A stretch of DNA of 64,000 nucleotides from Lactobacillus intestinalis (GTDB lineage Bacteria > Bacillota > Bacilli > Lactobacillales > Lactobacillaceae), in assembly GCF_024397795.1 (NCBI RefSeq), contig NZ_CP072983.1, forward strand, positions 806,001-870,000, given 5' to 3'. Position 1 is the first letter of the stretch; each line of letters starts with the position of its first letter. Below are positions 1 to 9,155 of the stretch, piece by piece. The notes beneath the pieces are model-generated. The model did no database searches. It had not been told where the DNA came from and saw nothing but the letters and a program-made list of their open reading frames with translations. A program made the translations under genes and the position numbers.

Positions 1-1
1 C

Positions 2-964
2 AGTGGTTCTGAAAAATATATTGATGCTCAAACTATTAAAGACGATGAATACGAAGAAGCGGTTAAAAACTATAATGTCTTTGGTCGCGTTAAGCCTGAG
101 CAAAAGCGAAAATTTATTACTGCTTTGCAAAATTTAGGAAATACTGTTGCAATGACTGGTGACGGTGTTAATGATATTTTGGCTATGAAAAAGGCCGATT
201 GTTCCATTGCAATGGCTTCAGGAAATAGTGCAGCTGTTCAAGCGTCGCAAGTTGTTCTGCTTGATTCCAACTTTGCTAAAATGCCCGATGTCGTGAATGA
301 AGGACGGCGCGTAGTTAACAATATTCAGCGTTCGGCGAGTTTATTTTTAGTGAAAAATATCTTCTCGCTTCTTATGGCGATTTTTGCTTTGCTCTTAACG
401 ATTAATTATCCCTTACAACCCTCGCAAATTACGCTAATCTCAGCTTTTACAATTGGTTTGCCATCATTTCTTTTAGCACTTGAGAGCAATCATAACCGAA
501 TTCGTGGGAAATTTATGCCAAATGTTTTAGCTCGTGCAATCCCAGGTGGATTAACTGATTGGTTAGCTGTCGGAATTTTGGTGATTGCCGGTAGTTATAT
601 CCAACTTGATCATGGCCAAGTAGGAACTACGGCAACGATGCTATTAATCGCCGTTGGGATGATGGTAATGTATCATATTTCGGCACCTCTTAATAAATTT
701 AGAACCGGAGTAATGGCAATTTCCTTTATCGGGGTGATTGGAGCGATCATTTTCTTCCATAGGCTATTCTCTTTAACTGCGCTTAATAATCATTCGCTCT
801 TTATTTTGGTGGTTTTATTCTTTGCAGCAATCACAATTTTTAGATGGTTATCCCGAATTTTAGATGGTGTAGCAGAGGTCTTAGTTGTCTTTGATCAGAA
901 GCGCCTCAAGATGACATTAGGTGATATGAAAACCGCTTATGAGCGAGGGAAGCAAAAAAATTAA
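2..964 (+). CDS. Cation-transporting P-type ATPase, C-terminal part (5' end outside window)
   Basis: The reading frame is open from base 2, so only about 320 C-terminal residues are present. The visible part begins in the cytoplasmic P domain: VFGRVKPEQKRKFI, then the hinge motif TGDGVND that coordinates Mg during the phosphorylation cycle, then ADCSIAMASG. After this come about six hydrophobic segments, the usual C-terminal membrane domain. This is a HAD-type E1-E2 ATPase that moves a cation across the plasma membrane using ATP. The ion cannot be decided because the M4 segment is missing; the subgroup looks closer to bacterial Ca/Mn-type pumps than to heavy-metal pumps. A TTG at 125 is internal, not the start. 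No clear hairpin terminator follows; a methionine leader starts soon after. Confidence 0.9.
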   Translation, partial: SGSEKYIDAQTIKDDEYEEAVKNYNVFGRVKPEQKRKFITALQNLGNTVAMTGDGVNDILAMKKADCSIAMASGNSAAVQASQVVLLDSNFAKMPDVVNEGRRVVNNIQRSASLFLVKNIFSLLMAIFALLLTINYPLQPSQITLISAFTIGLPSFLLALESNHNRIRGKFMPNVLARAIPGGLTDWLAVGILVIAGSYIQLDHGQVGTTATMLLIAVGMMVMYHISAPLNKFRTGVMAISFIGVIGAIIFFHRLFSLTALNNHSLFILVVLFFAAITIFRWLSRILDGVAEVLVVFDQKRLKMTLGDMKTAYERGKQKN

Positions 965-984
965 ACAAAAAATTAAATTTATCG

Positions 985-1013
985 TTGACAAGGTTAAAAT
1001 CAAATGATAAATT
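985..1013 (+). promoter_or_regulatory. Promoter of the methionine T-box/metQNI operon
   Basis: A consensus -35 TTGACA (985-990) is followed after 17 bp by TAAATT (1008-1013). It lies just upstream of the T-box leader, so transcription should start near 1020. Confidence 0.6.
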
Positions 1014-1029
1014 ATTTACAACAAATAAG

Positions 1030-1291
1030 AAAGACATCTTGAAAAGCAGAGTAATTAGTCCACTTGCTTTTAAAGAGAGTTGACATTTTGGTGAAAGTCA
1101 ACAAGTAAGAACTAATGAAGATGGGCTTGGAATGATGACTAGTAGTGATATTTAGCTACTGGCGGACTTGCATCCGATATCAATGCAGGCTATGTAAGTA
1201 GCTAGTGAGGTCTATTTATGCGAATAAGTAGATAAATTAAGGTGGTAACGCGAAGCACTCGTCCTTTTTATTAGGGATGAGTGCTTTTTTT
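1030..1291 (+). ncRNA. T-box leader, methionine specifier, controlling metQNI
   Basis: This is a tRNA-sensing T-box riboswitch. Stem I can be drawn with base CATCT/AGATG, TAGT/ACTA, ACTTG/CAAGT and TTGAC/GTCAA, an AGAGAG bulge and a GGTGAAAG apical region. The codon ATG (1115-1117) sits in the specifier position, matching uncharged tRNA-Met. The T-box core AAGGTGGTAACGCG is at 1239-1252. The terminator hairpin GCACTC...GAGTGC followed by seven T is at 1255-1291. Uncharged tRNA should stabilise the antiterminator and allow reading into metQ. The specifier was assigned by hand folding. Confidence 0.88.
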
Positions 1292-1312
1292 ATAGAAAAA
1301 GGGGATAGGATA

Positions 1313-2167
1313 ATGAGAAAAAGAAGACGCCGCAATACGATTATTTGGACAATTATCGCATTGGTAATTGTAGTTGCAGGATGGTTCAGTTTTGGACCGG
1401 GCTTAAATGTTGGTTCAAAAAATAAAGTTGTGACTGTCGGAGTTGTAGGTGAAAGCAAACAAGAAGAAGCCATTTGGAAGACAGTTGCCAAAAGAGCTAA
1501 GGAAAAGTATGGCATTACTCTCCAAACTAAGAACTTTACTGATTACAATCAACCAAACAAGGCTTTAAAATCAGGCGATGTTGACCTGAACGCTTTCCAA
1601 CATTACGCTTTCTTGAAGGCTTGGAATAAGGCAAATCATGGTGGAGTTGTGCCAATTGGAAAAACTTACATTGCTCCAATTAGACTTTATTCAAAGAAAT
1701 ATCATAAATTAAGTGATTTACCAGATGGAGCTACGATTGCAGTACCAAACGATGCGACTAATGAATCAAGAGCTTTGTTCGTATTAAAGAATGCTGGGCT
1801 CATCACATTAAGAAAAGGTAAGACTCTAGTAACTGTTGCTGATGTGGTTAAGAATCCACAAAACATCAAGATTAAAGAAGTTAATGCTGAACAAACAAGT
1901 CGTGTTTTAAATTCTGTTGATGCAGCGATAGTTAACAATGACTATGCTGGTCCAGCAGGGTTGACGGATAAGCAAACCATTTACATTGAACCAGTTAATA
2001 AGGATTCAGAACAATGGATTAACATTATCTGTGCTAAGAAGGGTCAAGAAAATAACAAAGATTATCAAGATGTAGTTAAGGCTTACCAAACTGAAGCAGT
2101 TAAGAAGCTTTACCACAAGTTCTATGGCAAGAGTCAAGTTGCCGCTTGGGATATTAAGTTGAAATAA
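1313..2167 (+). CDS. metQ: Methionine ABC transporter substrate-binding protein
   Basis: NlpA/MetQ family protein (284 aa) that captures methionine outside the cell for MetNI. The start at 1313 is chosen because GGGGAT lies 7-8 bases upstream; an in-frame ATG at 1277 lies inside the leader terminator. The N terminus has a basic run (RKRRRR) and one hydrophobic segment (about residues 9-27). There is no lipobox cysteine, so the protein is probably held by an uncleaved N-terminal helix rather than a lipid. Family features visible are KNFTDYNQPNKAL, DVDLNAFQHYAFL and IAVPNDATNESRAL. It is the first gene of metQ-metN-metI, placed under a Met T-box, which supports methionine as the substrate. Confidence 0.93.
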   Translation: MRKRRRRNTIIWTIIALVIVVAGWFSFGPGLNVGSKNKVVTVGVVGESKQEEAIWKTVAKRAKEKYGITLQTKNFTDYNQPNKALKSGDVDLNAFQHYAFLKAWNKANHGGVVPIGKTYIAPIRLYSKKYHKLSDLPDGATIAVPNDATNESRALFVLKNAGLITLRKGKTLVTVADVVKNPQNIKIKEVNAEQTSRVLNSVDAAIVNNDYAGPAGLTDKQTIYIEPVNKDSEQWINIICAKKGQENNKDYQDVVKAYQTEAVKKLYHKFYGKSQVAAWDIKLK

Positions 2168-2179
2168 GAGGGGATAAGA

Positions 2180-3238
2180 ATGGGAATTATTGATCTTAAG
2201 AATGTAAGTGTTGATTTTTTACAAAAAAAGAAGCTGGTGAAGGCTGTTGATGATGTTTCTTTAGAAATTGATAAAGGCGACATCTATGGCGTAGTTGGAT
2301 TTTCTGGAGCAGGAAAGTCAACTTTAGTAAGAACCATCAACTTATTACAAAAACCGAGCGCCGGCGACATCACTGTTAATGGAGTTGAGTTTGTTAAAAA
2401 TGGGAAGCAAGTCATTTCTAATAAAGAATTACAATTGCAACGCCGTAAAATCGGCATGATCTTTCAACACTTTAACTTACTAAATGAAACGACAGTTTTA
2501 GAAAATGTAGCCTTTGCTTTAAAACATGCCAAGTTAAGTGATGAAGAATTAGAAAAAAGATCACTGGAATTATTAGATTTAGTCGATTTAAAAGACAAGG
2601 CCGACTTTTATCCAGCTGAATTATCTGGAGGACAGCAACAACGTGTGGCCATTGCTAGAGCCTTGGCTAATAAGCCTGATATCTTAATTTCAGATGAAGC
2701 AACAAGTGCGCTTGATCCGCAAAATACTCAGCAGATTTTGGAATTGTTGAAGAGATTGAACAAAAACTTAGGCTTGACCGTGGTTTTGATTACTCACGAA
2801 ATGGACGCAGTTAAGAAAATCTGTAATAAAGTGGCCGTAATGGAATACGGAAAAGTAGTTGAAAAGGGTAGCTTGAGACGAATTTTCTTACATCCAGAAA
2901 AAGAACTCACCAAGCGCTTTGTTGGGGGATCACTTGAAGCTATTTCTACTCTAGAGAGCTTAAATTTAGGCAAACTTGGTAAAAATGAAGCTGTTTACCA
3001 GTTGGTTTATAGCATTGCAAATGTGACCAAGTCAATCATCATTGAACTGTACAGTAAGATTGGCGTGGAAGTAAGTATGCTTTACGGAAACGTAGAATTG
3101 TTAAATGATGAGCCAATCGGAACTTTGGTTGTGCTTGTTAAAGGGGATAATGAAAAGCAGAAGAAGGCGGTTGAGTTCTTGAACAAGCAAGAAGTTACGC
3201 TTACTCGTTTAGATGAAAAGGGGAATTTATATGATTAA
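2180..3238 (+). CDS. metN: Methionine ABC transporter ATP-binding protein
   Basis: Cytoplasmic ATPase of the methionine importer (352 aa). Walker A is GFSGAGKST (about residues 39-47), the Q-loop lies in IFQHFNLL, the ABC signature is [15 protein letters not shown], Walker B is ILISDEA and the H-loop is LITHEMD. The C-terminal 90 residues form a NIL domain, which in characterised MetN proteins binds methionine and inhibits transport when the cell pool is high. It starts 12 bases after metQ and its last codons overlap the start of metI. Confidence 0.95.
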   Translation: MGIIDLKNVSVDFLQKKKLVKAVDDVSLEIDKGDIYGVVGFSGAGKSTLVRTINLLQKPSAGDITVNGVEFVKNGKQVISNKELQLQRRKIGMIFQHFNLLNETTVLENVAFALKHAKLSDEELEKRSLELLDLVDLKDKADFYPAELSGGQQQRVAIARALANKPDILISDEATSALDPQNTQQILELLKRLNKNLGLTVVLITHEMDAVKKICNKVAVMEYGKVVEKGSLRRIFLHPEKELTKRFVGGSLEAISTLESLNLGKLGKNEAVYQLVYSIANVTKSIIIELYSKIGVEVSMLYGNVELLNDEPIGTLVVLVKGDNEKQKKAVEFLNKQEVTLTRLDEKGNLYD

Positions 3239-3932
3239 TTGGCTAGAAAAGATTATGCCCAATGTAGTTCAACTTGGTTGGGGAGGAGATGCTGGTTGGG
3301 GAACTAGTATTTTCCAAACCTTGTTCATGACATTTTGGTCGGCAATTTTTGGAGGAGTGCTCGGAATCATCTTCGGCGTCTTATTAGTAGTCACTAAAGA
3401 AGGTGGCATTCGTCCTAACAAGTTCTGGTACAATGTTTGCGATAAAATTGTCTCCATCTTTAGAGCTGTGCCATTTATCATCTTGATGGCATTTATTGCA
3501 CCAGTTACCCAAAAGATCGTCGGTACTCAAATTGGTATGAAAGCAGCTTTAGTTCCGCTTACTTTGGGAGTTTTCCCATTTTATGCACGTCAAGTGCAAG
3601 TGGCACTTGAAAGTGTGGACACTGGAAAGATTGAAGCTGCCGAAAGTTTAGGTGCAACTACCAGTGACATTATCTTTGATGTTTACTTAAGAGAAGCTCG
3701 TTCCGAACTCATCAGAGTTTCCACAGTAACGATCATTAGCTTGATTGGATTGACTGCAATGGCTGGTGCAATTGGTGCCGGTGGTTTGGGTAATACGGCC
3801 ATTTCATATGGTTATAACCGCTTCAACAGTGATGTAACTGTTGTGGCAACCGTACTGGTAGTGATCTTGATCTTCATCGTGCAAGTGGTTGGCGACTTCT
3901 TTGCTAAGAAATTGAATCATCAAAGTAGATAA
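3231..3932 (+). CDS. metI: Methionine ABC transporter permease
   Basis: Membrane channel subunit (233 aa) with about five transmembrane segments. The EAA loop that docks on MetN is visible as [22 protein letters not shown]. The start at 3231 overlaps the metN stop by 8 bases and has AAAAGGGGAA upstream; an in-frame upstream ATG at 3213 would extend further into metN and lacks a better site. It completes metQNI. Confidence 0.94.
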   Translation: MINWLEKIMPNVVQLGWGGDAGWGTSIFQTLFMTFWSAIFGGVLGIIFGVLLVVTKEGGIRPNKFWYNVCDKIVSIFRAVPFIILMAFIAPVTQKIVGTQIGMKAALVPLTLGVFPFYARQVQVALESVDTGKIEAAESLGATTSDIIFDVYLREARSELIRVSTVTIISLIGLTAMAGAIGAGGLGNTAISYGYNRFNSDVTVVATVLVVILIFIVQVVGDFFAKKLNHQSR

Positions 3933-3936
3933 AGAA

Positions 3937-3969
3937 AAACCATTAGAATTTGTTTCTAATGGTTTTTGT
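3937..3969 (+). terminator. Terminator of metQNI
   Basis: The inverted repeat AAACCATTAGAA / TTTCTAATGGTTTTT follows metI directly and ends in a T run. Confidence 0.8.
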
Positions 3970-4035
3970 TTTGACTAATATGTAAACATACAATGCCTTT
4001 TATAAAACAATTTTATAATATAAGGAAAAATCCAA

Positions 4036-4677
4036 TTGAATTTGCCTTATGATTGGGTATACGGGGGCTTCAATATTGGTACTGCTGCAGTAAATGTTTT
4101 TTATCAAGGTCAAAAATATTATGTTGGTAAGTTAACTAAATATGAAGATGGGCAATTTTTTACTAGTGTCTCCAAGATTTCTGAATCTGCGGCAAATCAA
4201 AACGATGATGGTGCCTGGATCCAAACAAAGTATCTTGCAGAAAGTGAAAGTGCAAAACCAGAGCTTGTAAAGAAGACAATTATGCATAAAGCTCGCGCAT
4301 ATACTTGGGGTGGTACTAAGACTAAAAAGGTTTACTCAGCTTATACAAATGTATACGTGAAGAACAAGATAATTCACGTTGATGGTGGTAAGTATTGGAC
4401 TAGTGGTGACTTCTATCAAGTTTACAATGCCGATGGTACATATACTAATTACTTAATTAAGGTCGGAAATATTGACGGAACTAAGCGTGTGTTGAAGCAT
4501 AATGCATATATCTATACAAGCAGTACGCGTCGCGCAAATCGCATAGTGTTAAAGAAAGGAACCACTATCACCACATATGGTGATTCCTATAAATTTAAGA
4601 ATGGCAAGCATTATTATAGAATAGAAGGTGCCACTAAGACTGACAAGAGATATGTTAAGGTGGAAAATTTTAAATAA
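4036..4677 (+). CDS. SLAP-domain protein without a signal peptide (probably truncated)
   Basis: The product (213 aa from a TTG with AAGGAAAA upstream) ends in two copies of the roughly 60-residue SLAP wall-binding module of lactobacilli: KKTIMHKARAYTW..., then GTKRVLKHNAYIYTSSTRR...KKGTTITTYGDSYKFKNGKHYYRI...RYVKVENFK. The N-terminal 80 residues (YDWVYGGFNIGTAAVNVFYQGQKY) look like the end of another SLAP or enzymatic module. No export signal precedes them, although SLAP proteins act outside the cell. Either it is a 5'-deleted remnant of a larger wall protein or the start lies elsewhere. The C terminus matches the lysozymes at 47410 and 52267. Confidence 0.6.
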   Translation: MNLPYDWVYGGFNIGTAAVNVFYQGQKYYVGKLTKYEDGQFFTSVSKISESAANQNDDGAWIQTKYLAESESAKPELVKKTIMHKARAYTWGGTKTKKVYSAYTNVYVKNKIIHVDGGKYWTSGDFYQVYNADGTYTNYLIKVGNIDGTKRVLKHNAYIYTSSTRRANRIVLKKGTTITTYGDSYKFKNGKHYYRIEGATKTDKRYVKVENFK

Positions 4678-4699
4678 TTCAATAAAGTTTTAGGCATAG

Positions 4700-4735
4700 T
4701 AAAAGCATCCCTCAAGAATTGGGGATGCTTTTCTT
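4700..4735. terminator. Bidirectional terminator between the SLAP and CAP genes
   Basis: AAGCATCCC / GGGGATGCTT hairpin with T-rich flanks on both strands. It serves the rightward SLAP gene and the leftward CAP gene that ends at 4734. Confidence 0.8.
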
Positions 4736-5603
4736 ATCTATCAAACTTCTTATAATTCTTAATATAACGATCGGCTACGCTAATCATATGAACGCTGATC
4801 CGACTTTCATCATTTTTCAAGCCACTAAAGCTAACCGCAAACTTCTTAGTTTTAGCATCATAATTCGTAGTTCGCAATCCTAAAAGATCTCCTGCATGTT
4901 CCCATTCAAAATAACGAGAAGTATCATTGTAATCAGCTTTTGAACCAGCAAATCCGCCAAACAGCATCTGCTTAAGATTGAAATAGATTTGCTCTTTTAA
5001 AACCTTCATTGTACGTTCATGACCGGGAAATGCACTCGTAATTGGTAAACCGGCTTCATCTTCATAAACTTGGCCAACGGTTGAATTAAGTCCTGAAGCC
5101 TTAGCTGCACGTTCAATTCCAGCCACATAGTGATCAGAATCCCAGCAGGAGTGATTATGATCGTAGTATTCTTTGGCAATTCGGTTGGCAAACTTCAAGC
5201 TGCTTTCGCTATACGTCCAGTCCTTTTTGCCAAATTGATTACGTACTTGATTGATTAACTCTAGAGTAAACTTACTAATCTCAACTTGATCATCATGGGA
5301 AAGATTGGTCACGTCAACTGTTCTTGCATCAGCTGGATCAGTATCCTCATAGGTGTTTTCTTTCATCCCAGCGATTGAATCCTTGATTAATTTTTGCTTG
5401 TCTTTTGATGAAATAGTGCCCAAGTTTTCTTTAAGAACACGACTCTTAGTATAGCCTTTAGTTTGAGGTAAAGTTAAATTTGCTTCACTTGCTGCATAAA
5501 CAACTTGGTTATTATCTTGCACTTCTTCATTAACTATCGTGGTAGTGCCCAATAAACCTGCACTTAATCCTATAACAGCCAAAAGCTTAATTCCCAATTT
5601 CAT
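4734..5603 (-). CDS. Secreted CAP-domain (SEC10/PgrA-like) surface protein
   Basis: Exported protein (289 aa) with a signal peptide (MKLGIKLLAVIGLSAGLLG..., cleavage likely near VVYAAS). The body carries a CAP/SCP-like domain: ELINQVRNQFGKKDWTYSESSLKFANRIA, then YYDHNHSCWDSDHYVAG, and a His-Glu-containing C-terminal part (FEWEHAGDLLGLR). In lactobacilli this architecture is usually annotated as SEC10/PgrA surface exclusion domain protein. The biochemical role is not established. No LPXTG or SLAP anchor is visible, so it may be released or loosely held. It is convergent with the SLAP remnant and divergent from fumC. Confidence 0.75.
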   Translation of the reverse strand: MKLGIKLLAVIGLSAGLLGTTTIVNEEVQDNNQVVYAASEANLTLPQTKGYTKSRVLKENLGTISSKDKQKLIKDSIAGMKENTYEDTDPADARTVDVTNLSHDDQVEISKFTLELINQVRNQFGKKDWTYSESSLKFANRIAKEYYDHNHSCWDSDHYVAGIERAAKASGLNSTVGQVYEDEAGLPITSAFPGHERTMKVLKEQIYFNLKQMLFGGFAGSKADYNDTSRYFEWEHAGDLLGLRTTNYDAKTKKFAVSFSGLKNDESRISVHMISVADRYIKNYKKFDR

Positions 5604-5915
5604 AATCTTAATGCCTCTTTATCTGTTATGTTTTTTAAATATTATGAAGAAGTAGTCAGTTTCTTCATGAACTAAAATTAATTTCCTCTGTCACTTATAA
5701 AGATTATCAGGATTTAAAAACTTGTCTATAAGAGAAAAGTTTAAATAACAAAACTATATTTGCATATAACTATTGTTATTTTCTAATCATAAATAGAATA
5801 AGCGTAAGTACGGTTGTTATTTTTCCTATACAAAGCAAAAATAATTTAATAAATTTATTGTTTTAGGCTTAAATATATAAAAAAGTATATTGATTTTTTA
5901 TAGCTGAATATTAAA

Positions 5916-5929
5916 TTTAACCGCTTTCA
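5916..5929 (-). promoter_or_regulatory. Candidate cre (CcpA) box upstream of fumC
   Basis: Read on the minus strand it is TGAAAGCGGTTAAA, close to the consensus TGWAANCGNTNWCA. It lies about 185 bases before fumC, distant for direct repression, so confidence is moderate. A much better-placed cre occurs at the mdh promoter. Confidence 0.4.
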
Positions 5930-6027
5930 AAGTAGAAAACATGATCTATTGCATTTTGATAAACCTCCATTTTTTCGTATACATTACCTTCAAGATTTTG
6001 TTAAAATAGTTGAAAAATACTTCAATA

Positions 6028-6067
6028 TTTTCAAATTATTGAAAAAGAAAGCCTTTACAGGTATCAT
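6028..6067 (+). promoter_or_regulatory. fumC-frdA promoter with palindromic operator candidate
   Basis: The inverted repeat TTTTCAA-ATTA-TTGAAAA occupies 6028-6045. Its right arm contains a -35 TTGAAA (6039-6044). After 17 bp follows TATCAT (6062-6067), a good -10. The 18-bp palindrome matches 16 of 18 bases of 21794-21811 in the mdh promoter, in the same position relative to -35. A weaker copy (TGTTAAAATAGTTGAAAA) lies at 5999-6016. This suggests a shared regulator, identity unknown. Confidence 0.55.
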
Positions 6068-6113
6068 TAAGGTTGAAAATATATCAAGTAAATAATACTA
6101 AGGAGAATCAATT

Positions 6114-7520
6114 ATGAGCGAAGAATACCGTGTTGAAAGTGATACTATTGGGCCAGTTAAAATCCCTAAGGATGCTTTGTGGGGTCCTCAAACTGAAAGA
6201 AGTCGCAATAACTTCCCAAGCGGCGAATTAATGCCACTTCCAATTATTCGCGCTTTTCTTCATTTAAAGAAGGCTGCTGCCGAATCTAACGTTGAAGTAG
6301 GGGATGAACCAAAAGAAAAAGGTGAAGCAATTGAAGAGGCAATTGACCATCTTTTAGCTTTAAACGATGAAGAACTTAGAAAAGACTTCCCACTCCACGT
6401 TTTACAGACTGGTTCTGGTACTCAAAGTAATATGAACGTCAATGAAGTGGTGGCTAATTTAGCTAATAAGCTTCACCCAGGTCTTAATATTTTGCCAAAT
6501 GATGATGTTAACCGTGGTCAATCTTCAAATGATACTTTCCCAACTGCTATGAATATTGTTGCGGTTGAAGCACTTGATAAGCTTGAACCCGCTGTTCAAC
6601 ATTTAATTGATGAATTAGTAGTTAAGGAAAAGAAGTACTGGAAGACTGTTAAGGTCGGTCGGACTCACTTGCAAGATGCAACTCCACTTACCTTTGGTCA
6701 AGAATTATCAGGTTATATTTCAGCTTTGAAGCATGATCTTTCCTATATTAAGATCTTAAAGCCAACTCTGTATGAACTAGCTATTGGTGGGACTGCTGTT
6801 GGTACGGGACTTAATGCAGCTCCTGGCATGACTGAAAAGATCGCTGCTAAGCTTTCTAAAGTTTATGGTCATGACTTCAAGGTTGATACTAACAAGTTCT
6901 GGGGCTTGGCTCATCACTCTGGTCTTGATGTAGTTCACGGTGCACTTAAGACTTTAGCTGCTGATATGTTCAAGATTGCTCAAGATATTCGTTTCTTGGC
7001 AAGCGGTCCTCGTGGCGGATATAACGAATTGAACATCCCTGCTAATGAACCAGGTTCATCAATCATGCCAGGTAAGGTAAACCCAACTCAAGCTGAAGCT
7101 GTTACGATGGCTGCTGCTAAGGTCTTTGGTAATGACACTACCATTACCTTCACTTGTTCACAAGGCAACTTCGAAATGAACGTCTTTAAGACTGTGATGA
7201 TCGCTGCCTTCCTTGATTCATGTGATATATTAACTGGTACAATTACTGGCTTTGCTGATAAAATGATTCACGGCTTGACTGTTAATAAGGATAGAATGAA
7301 CGAATTACTTGATAATTCATTAATGACAGTTACTGCTTTGTCACCACATATTGGTTACCATGCAGCTGCTGAAATTGCTCAAGCAGCTGATAGAGAAGGC
7401 ATTACTTTGCGTGAAGCAGCTCTTAAGAGTGGCAAGGTGACTCCTGAGCAATATGACAAGTGGATGGACTACATGAAGATGACTAATGTTGACAAGCACA
7501 AGCCTGAAGAAAGTAAATAG
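6114..7520 (+). CDS. fumC: Class II fumarate hydratase
   Basis: Fumarase (468 aa, normal length), interconverting malate and fumarate in the cytoplasm. The aspartase/fumarase signature GSSIMPGKVNP, carrying the catalytic serine loop, is visible near residue 320. SGTQSNMNVNEV and GRTHLQDATPLTFGQE are the other conserved substrate-site blocks. It starts with AAGGAGAAT 6-7 bases upstream and is followed 11 bases later by frdA. Lactobacilli lack a full citric acid cycle, so with frdA it most likely works in the reductive direction, malate to fumarate to succinate. Confidence 0.96.
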   Translation: MSEEYRVESDTIGPVKIPKDALWGPQTERSRNNFPSGELMPLPIIRAFLHLKKAAAESNVEVGDEPKEKGEAIEEAIDHLLALNDEELRKDFPLHVLQTGSGTQSNMNVNEVVANLANKLHPGLNILPNDDVNRGQSSNDTFPTAMNIVAVEALDKLEPAVQHLIDELVVKEKKYWKTVKVGRTHLQDATPLTFGQELSGYISALKHDLSYIKILKPTLYELAIGGTAVGTGLNAAPGMTEKIAAKLSKVYGHDFKVDTNKFWGLAHHSGLDVVHGALKTLAADMFKIAQDIRFLASGPRGGYNELNIPANEPGSSIMPGKVNPTQAEAVTMAAAKVFGNDTTITFTCSQGNFEMNVFKTVMIAAFLDSCDILTGTITGFADKMIHGLTVNKDRMNELLDNSLMTVTALSPHIGYHAAAEIAQAADREGITLREAALKSGKVTPEQYDKWMDYMKMTNVDKHKPEESK

Positions 7521-7531
7521 AAGGAATAAAA

Positions 7532-8926
7532 ATGGCAAAATTTGTTTTTACCCCAAAAACTGCAGATCAATTAAAAGATTCATATGATGCAATTATCGTT
7601 GGTGCTGGTGGTACTGGTTTGACGGCAGCTTTGCAAGCTCACGAATTAGGTTTAAATGTTGTTGTTTTAGAAAAGAACGAGAATTTAGGTGGAAATACTA
7701 GCCGTGCTTCTTCTGGAATGAATGCCTCTGAAAGTTTAGTGCAATTAAACCATGGTATCATTGATAACAATCATAGCTTTTATGAAGAAACCTTAAAGGG
7801 CGGCGGTTTATTAAATGATCGTCCAATGCTGAAGTACTTTGTTGATCATTCGGCAATTGCGATTTCATGGTTAATGGAACATGAGATTGATTTAACTGAT
7901 TTAACTATTACCGGAGGAATGAGTAAAAAGCGTGCCCACCGTCCTGCTTCCATGGCTCCAGTTGGTGGATATCTCGTAACGGGCCTACTTAAGCAAATCC
8001 AAAAAGAAGATATTGACGTCTTTAATAATTCTCGCGTTACTAAACTTATCAAAGATGATGGTAAGAAGGTTAACGGTGTTGAAGTAGAAACTAAAGATGG
8101 CAGAAAGATTATCACTGCTAAAGCTGTTCTCCTTGCTAGTGGTGGCTTTGGTGCTTCAAAGGAACTTATCAAGAAGTATCGTCCAGATTTAGTTGATTAC
8201 AAAACTACCAATCAACCTGGCGCCACTGGTGATGGTTTGAAGCTGGCCGAAGGTGTTGATGCCCAACTCATGCAAATGAACTTTGTACAAGTTCACCCAA
8301 CTGCTCAAACTGATCATGATCACACTTACTTGATTGGTGAAGGCGTTAGAGGTGAGGGAGCAATCTTAGTTAATAAAGCGGGGAAGCGTTTTGTTAATGA
8401 ACTTGATACTCGTAAGGTTGTTTCTAATGCTATCACTGACTTGCACGAAGATGGGGCTTATCTCATTTTTGATCAGGGAATTCGTGATCACTTCAAGGCA
8501 ATTGACTTCTATGATCATGTTGGTTTAGTTGTTCATGGTAAAGACCTGGCTGATTTAGCTAAAAATATTGGCGTAGACGCGAATAACTTGGAACAAACTG
8601 TTGCTGAATGGAATAGCGCAGTGAAGAATAAGGATGATATCGCTTTTGGTAGAACTACGGGAATGGAACGTGGAATCGATGAGGCTCCTTACTACGCAAT
8701 CCATGTCCACCCAGCAATTCACTACACAATGGGGGGAATTCACATCACTCCAGAAACTGAAGTTTTAGATAGTAATGGTAATGTGATTGAAGGACTTTAT
8801 GCAGCTGGTGAAGTTTCTGGCGGACTTCATGGAAATAACCGAATTGGTGGAAATTCTATCGCTGAAACGGTAATCTTTGGTCGTCAAGCAGGCATGCAAA
8901 TGGCTAAAAAGATTAGATTATGCTAG
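7532..8926 (+). CDS. frdA: Fumarate reductase flavoprotein (soluble, FAD domain only)
   Basis: FAD-dependent fumarate reductase/succinate dehydrogenase family protein (464 aa). The N-terminal dinucleotide fold is IIVGAGGTGLTAALQA, with LEKNENLGGNTSRASSGMNAS for FAD. The capping and active-site region includes VHPTAQTDHDHTYLIGEGVRGEGAILVN and RFVNELDTR. The C terminus has HYTMGGIHI and GLYAAGEVSGGLHGNNRIGGNSI. There is no haem domain, no FMN-binding domain, no iron-sulphur subunit and no membrane anchor nearby, so the electron donor is not shown by the sequence; related stand-alone enzymes use reduced flavin or NADH. It should catalyse fumarate to succinate and is probably co-transcribed with fumC. 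Confidence 0.9.
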   Translation: MAKFVFTPKTADQLKDSYDAIIVGAGGTGLTAALQAHELGLNVVVLEKNENLGGNTSRASSGMNASESLVQLNHGIIDNNHSFYEETLKGGGLLNDRPMLKYFVDHSAIAISWLMEHEIDLTDLTITGGMSKKRAHRPASMAPVGGYLVTGLLKQIQKEDIDVFNNSRVTKLIKDDGKKVNGVEVETKDGRKIITAKAVLLASGGFGASKELIKKYRPDLVDYKTTNQPGATGDGLKLAEGVDAQLMQMNFVQVHPTAQTDHDHTYLIGEGVRGEGAILVNKAGKRFVNELDTRKVVSNAITDLHEDGAYLIFDQGIRDHFKAIDFYDHVGLVVHGKDLADLAKNIGVDANNLEQTVAEWNSAVKNKDDIAFGRTTGMERGIDEAPYYAIHVHPAIHYTMGGIHITPETEVLDSNGNVIEGLYAAGEVSGGLHGNNRIGGNSIAETVIFGRQAGMQMAKKIRLC

Positions 8927-8960
8927 GCTAGACTTAGCATAAGGAAAGACATACAGTAAG

Positions 8961-9106
8961 ATGATTGCCGAAGCAATGAAGGATAATTACCGTGGCAATA
9001 TCAAAGTTACTGCGAAGCAAAATACAGTACTTTATCATGGATTATCCAACTTATAAGTGGTACAACCTATTTACCTAATACGGTTGAACTTAGTAAGCAA
9101 GATTAG
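8961..9106 (+). pseudogene. Short decayed coding remnant downstream of frdA
   Basis: A frame from 8961 reads MIAEAMKDNYRGNIKVTA and continues with KQNTVLYHGLSNL before a stop at 9054. It continues in another frame as SGTTYLPNTVELSKQD with a stop near 9106. The two pieces look like the C-terminal end of one protein broken by a frameshift. I do not recognise the family. It sits between frdA and its terminator and has no good ribosome site. Confidence 0.35.
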
Positions 9107-9125
9107 TTTAATATCTTAATATGGA

Positions 9126-9155
9126 AAAGACTGGAATTTGTTTCCAGTCTTTTTT
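9126..9155 (+). terminator. Terminator after fumC-frdA
   Basis: AAAGACTGGAA / TTTCCAGTCTTTTTT hairpin with a T run. The 215 bases from here to the next start hold the adhesin promoter region but no clear gene. Confidence 0.82.

Larger units (their letters stand above)
5604..6113. other. Intergenic control region between the CAP gene and fumC
   Basis: This 510-base, very AT-rich stretch has no convincing gene. The fumC side holds a candidate cre box and the promoter/operator listed separately. The leftward promoter of the CAP gene must lie near 5620-5720, but no box there is clear enough to call. Confidence 0.6.

Noticed and set aside
1277..1312. Longer metQ start at 1277
   Set aside because: It lies within the terminator stem of the T-box and has no ribosome site; 1313 has GGGGAT.
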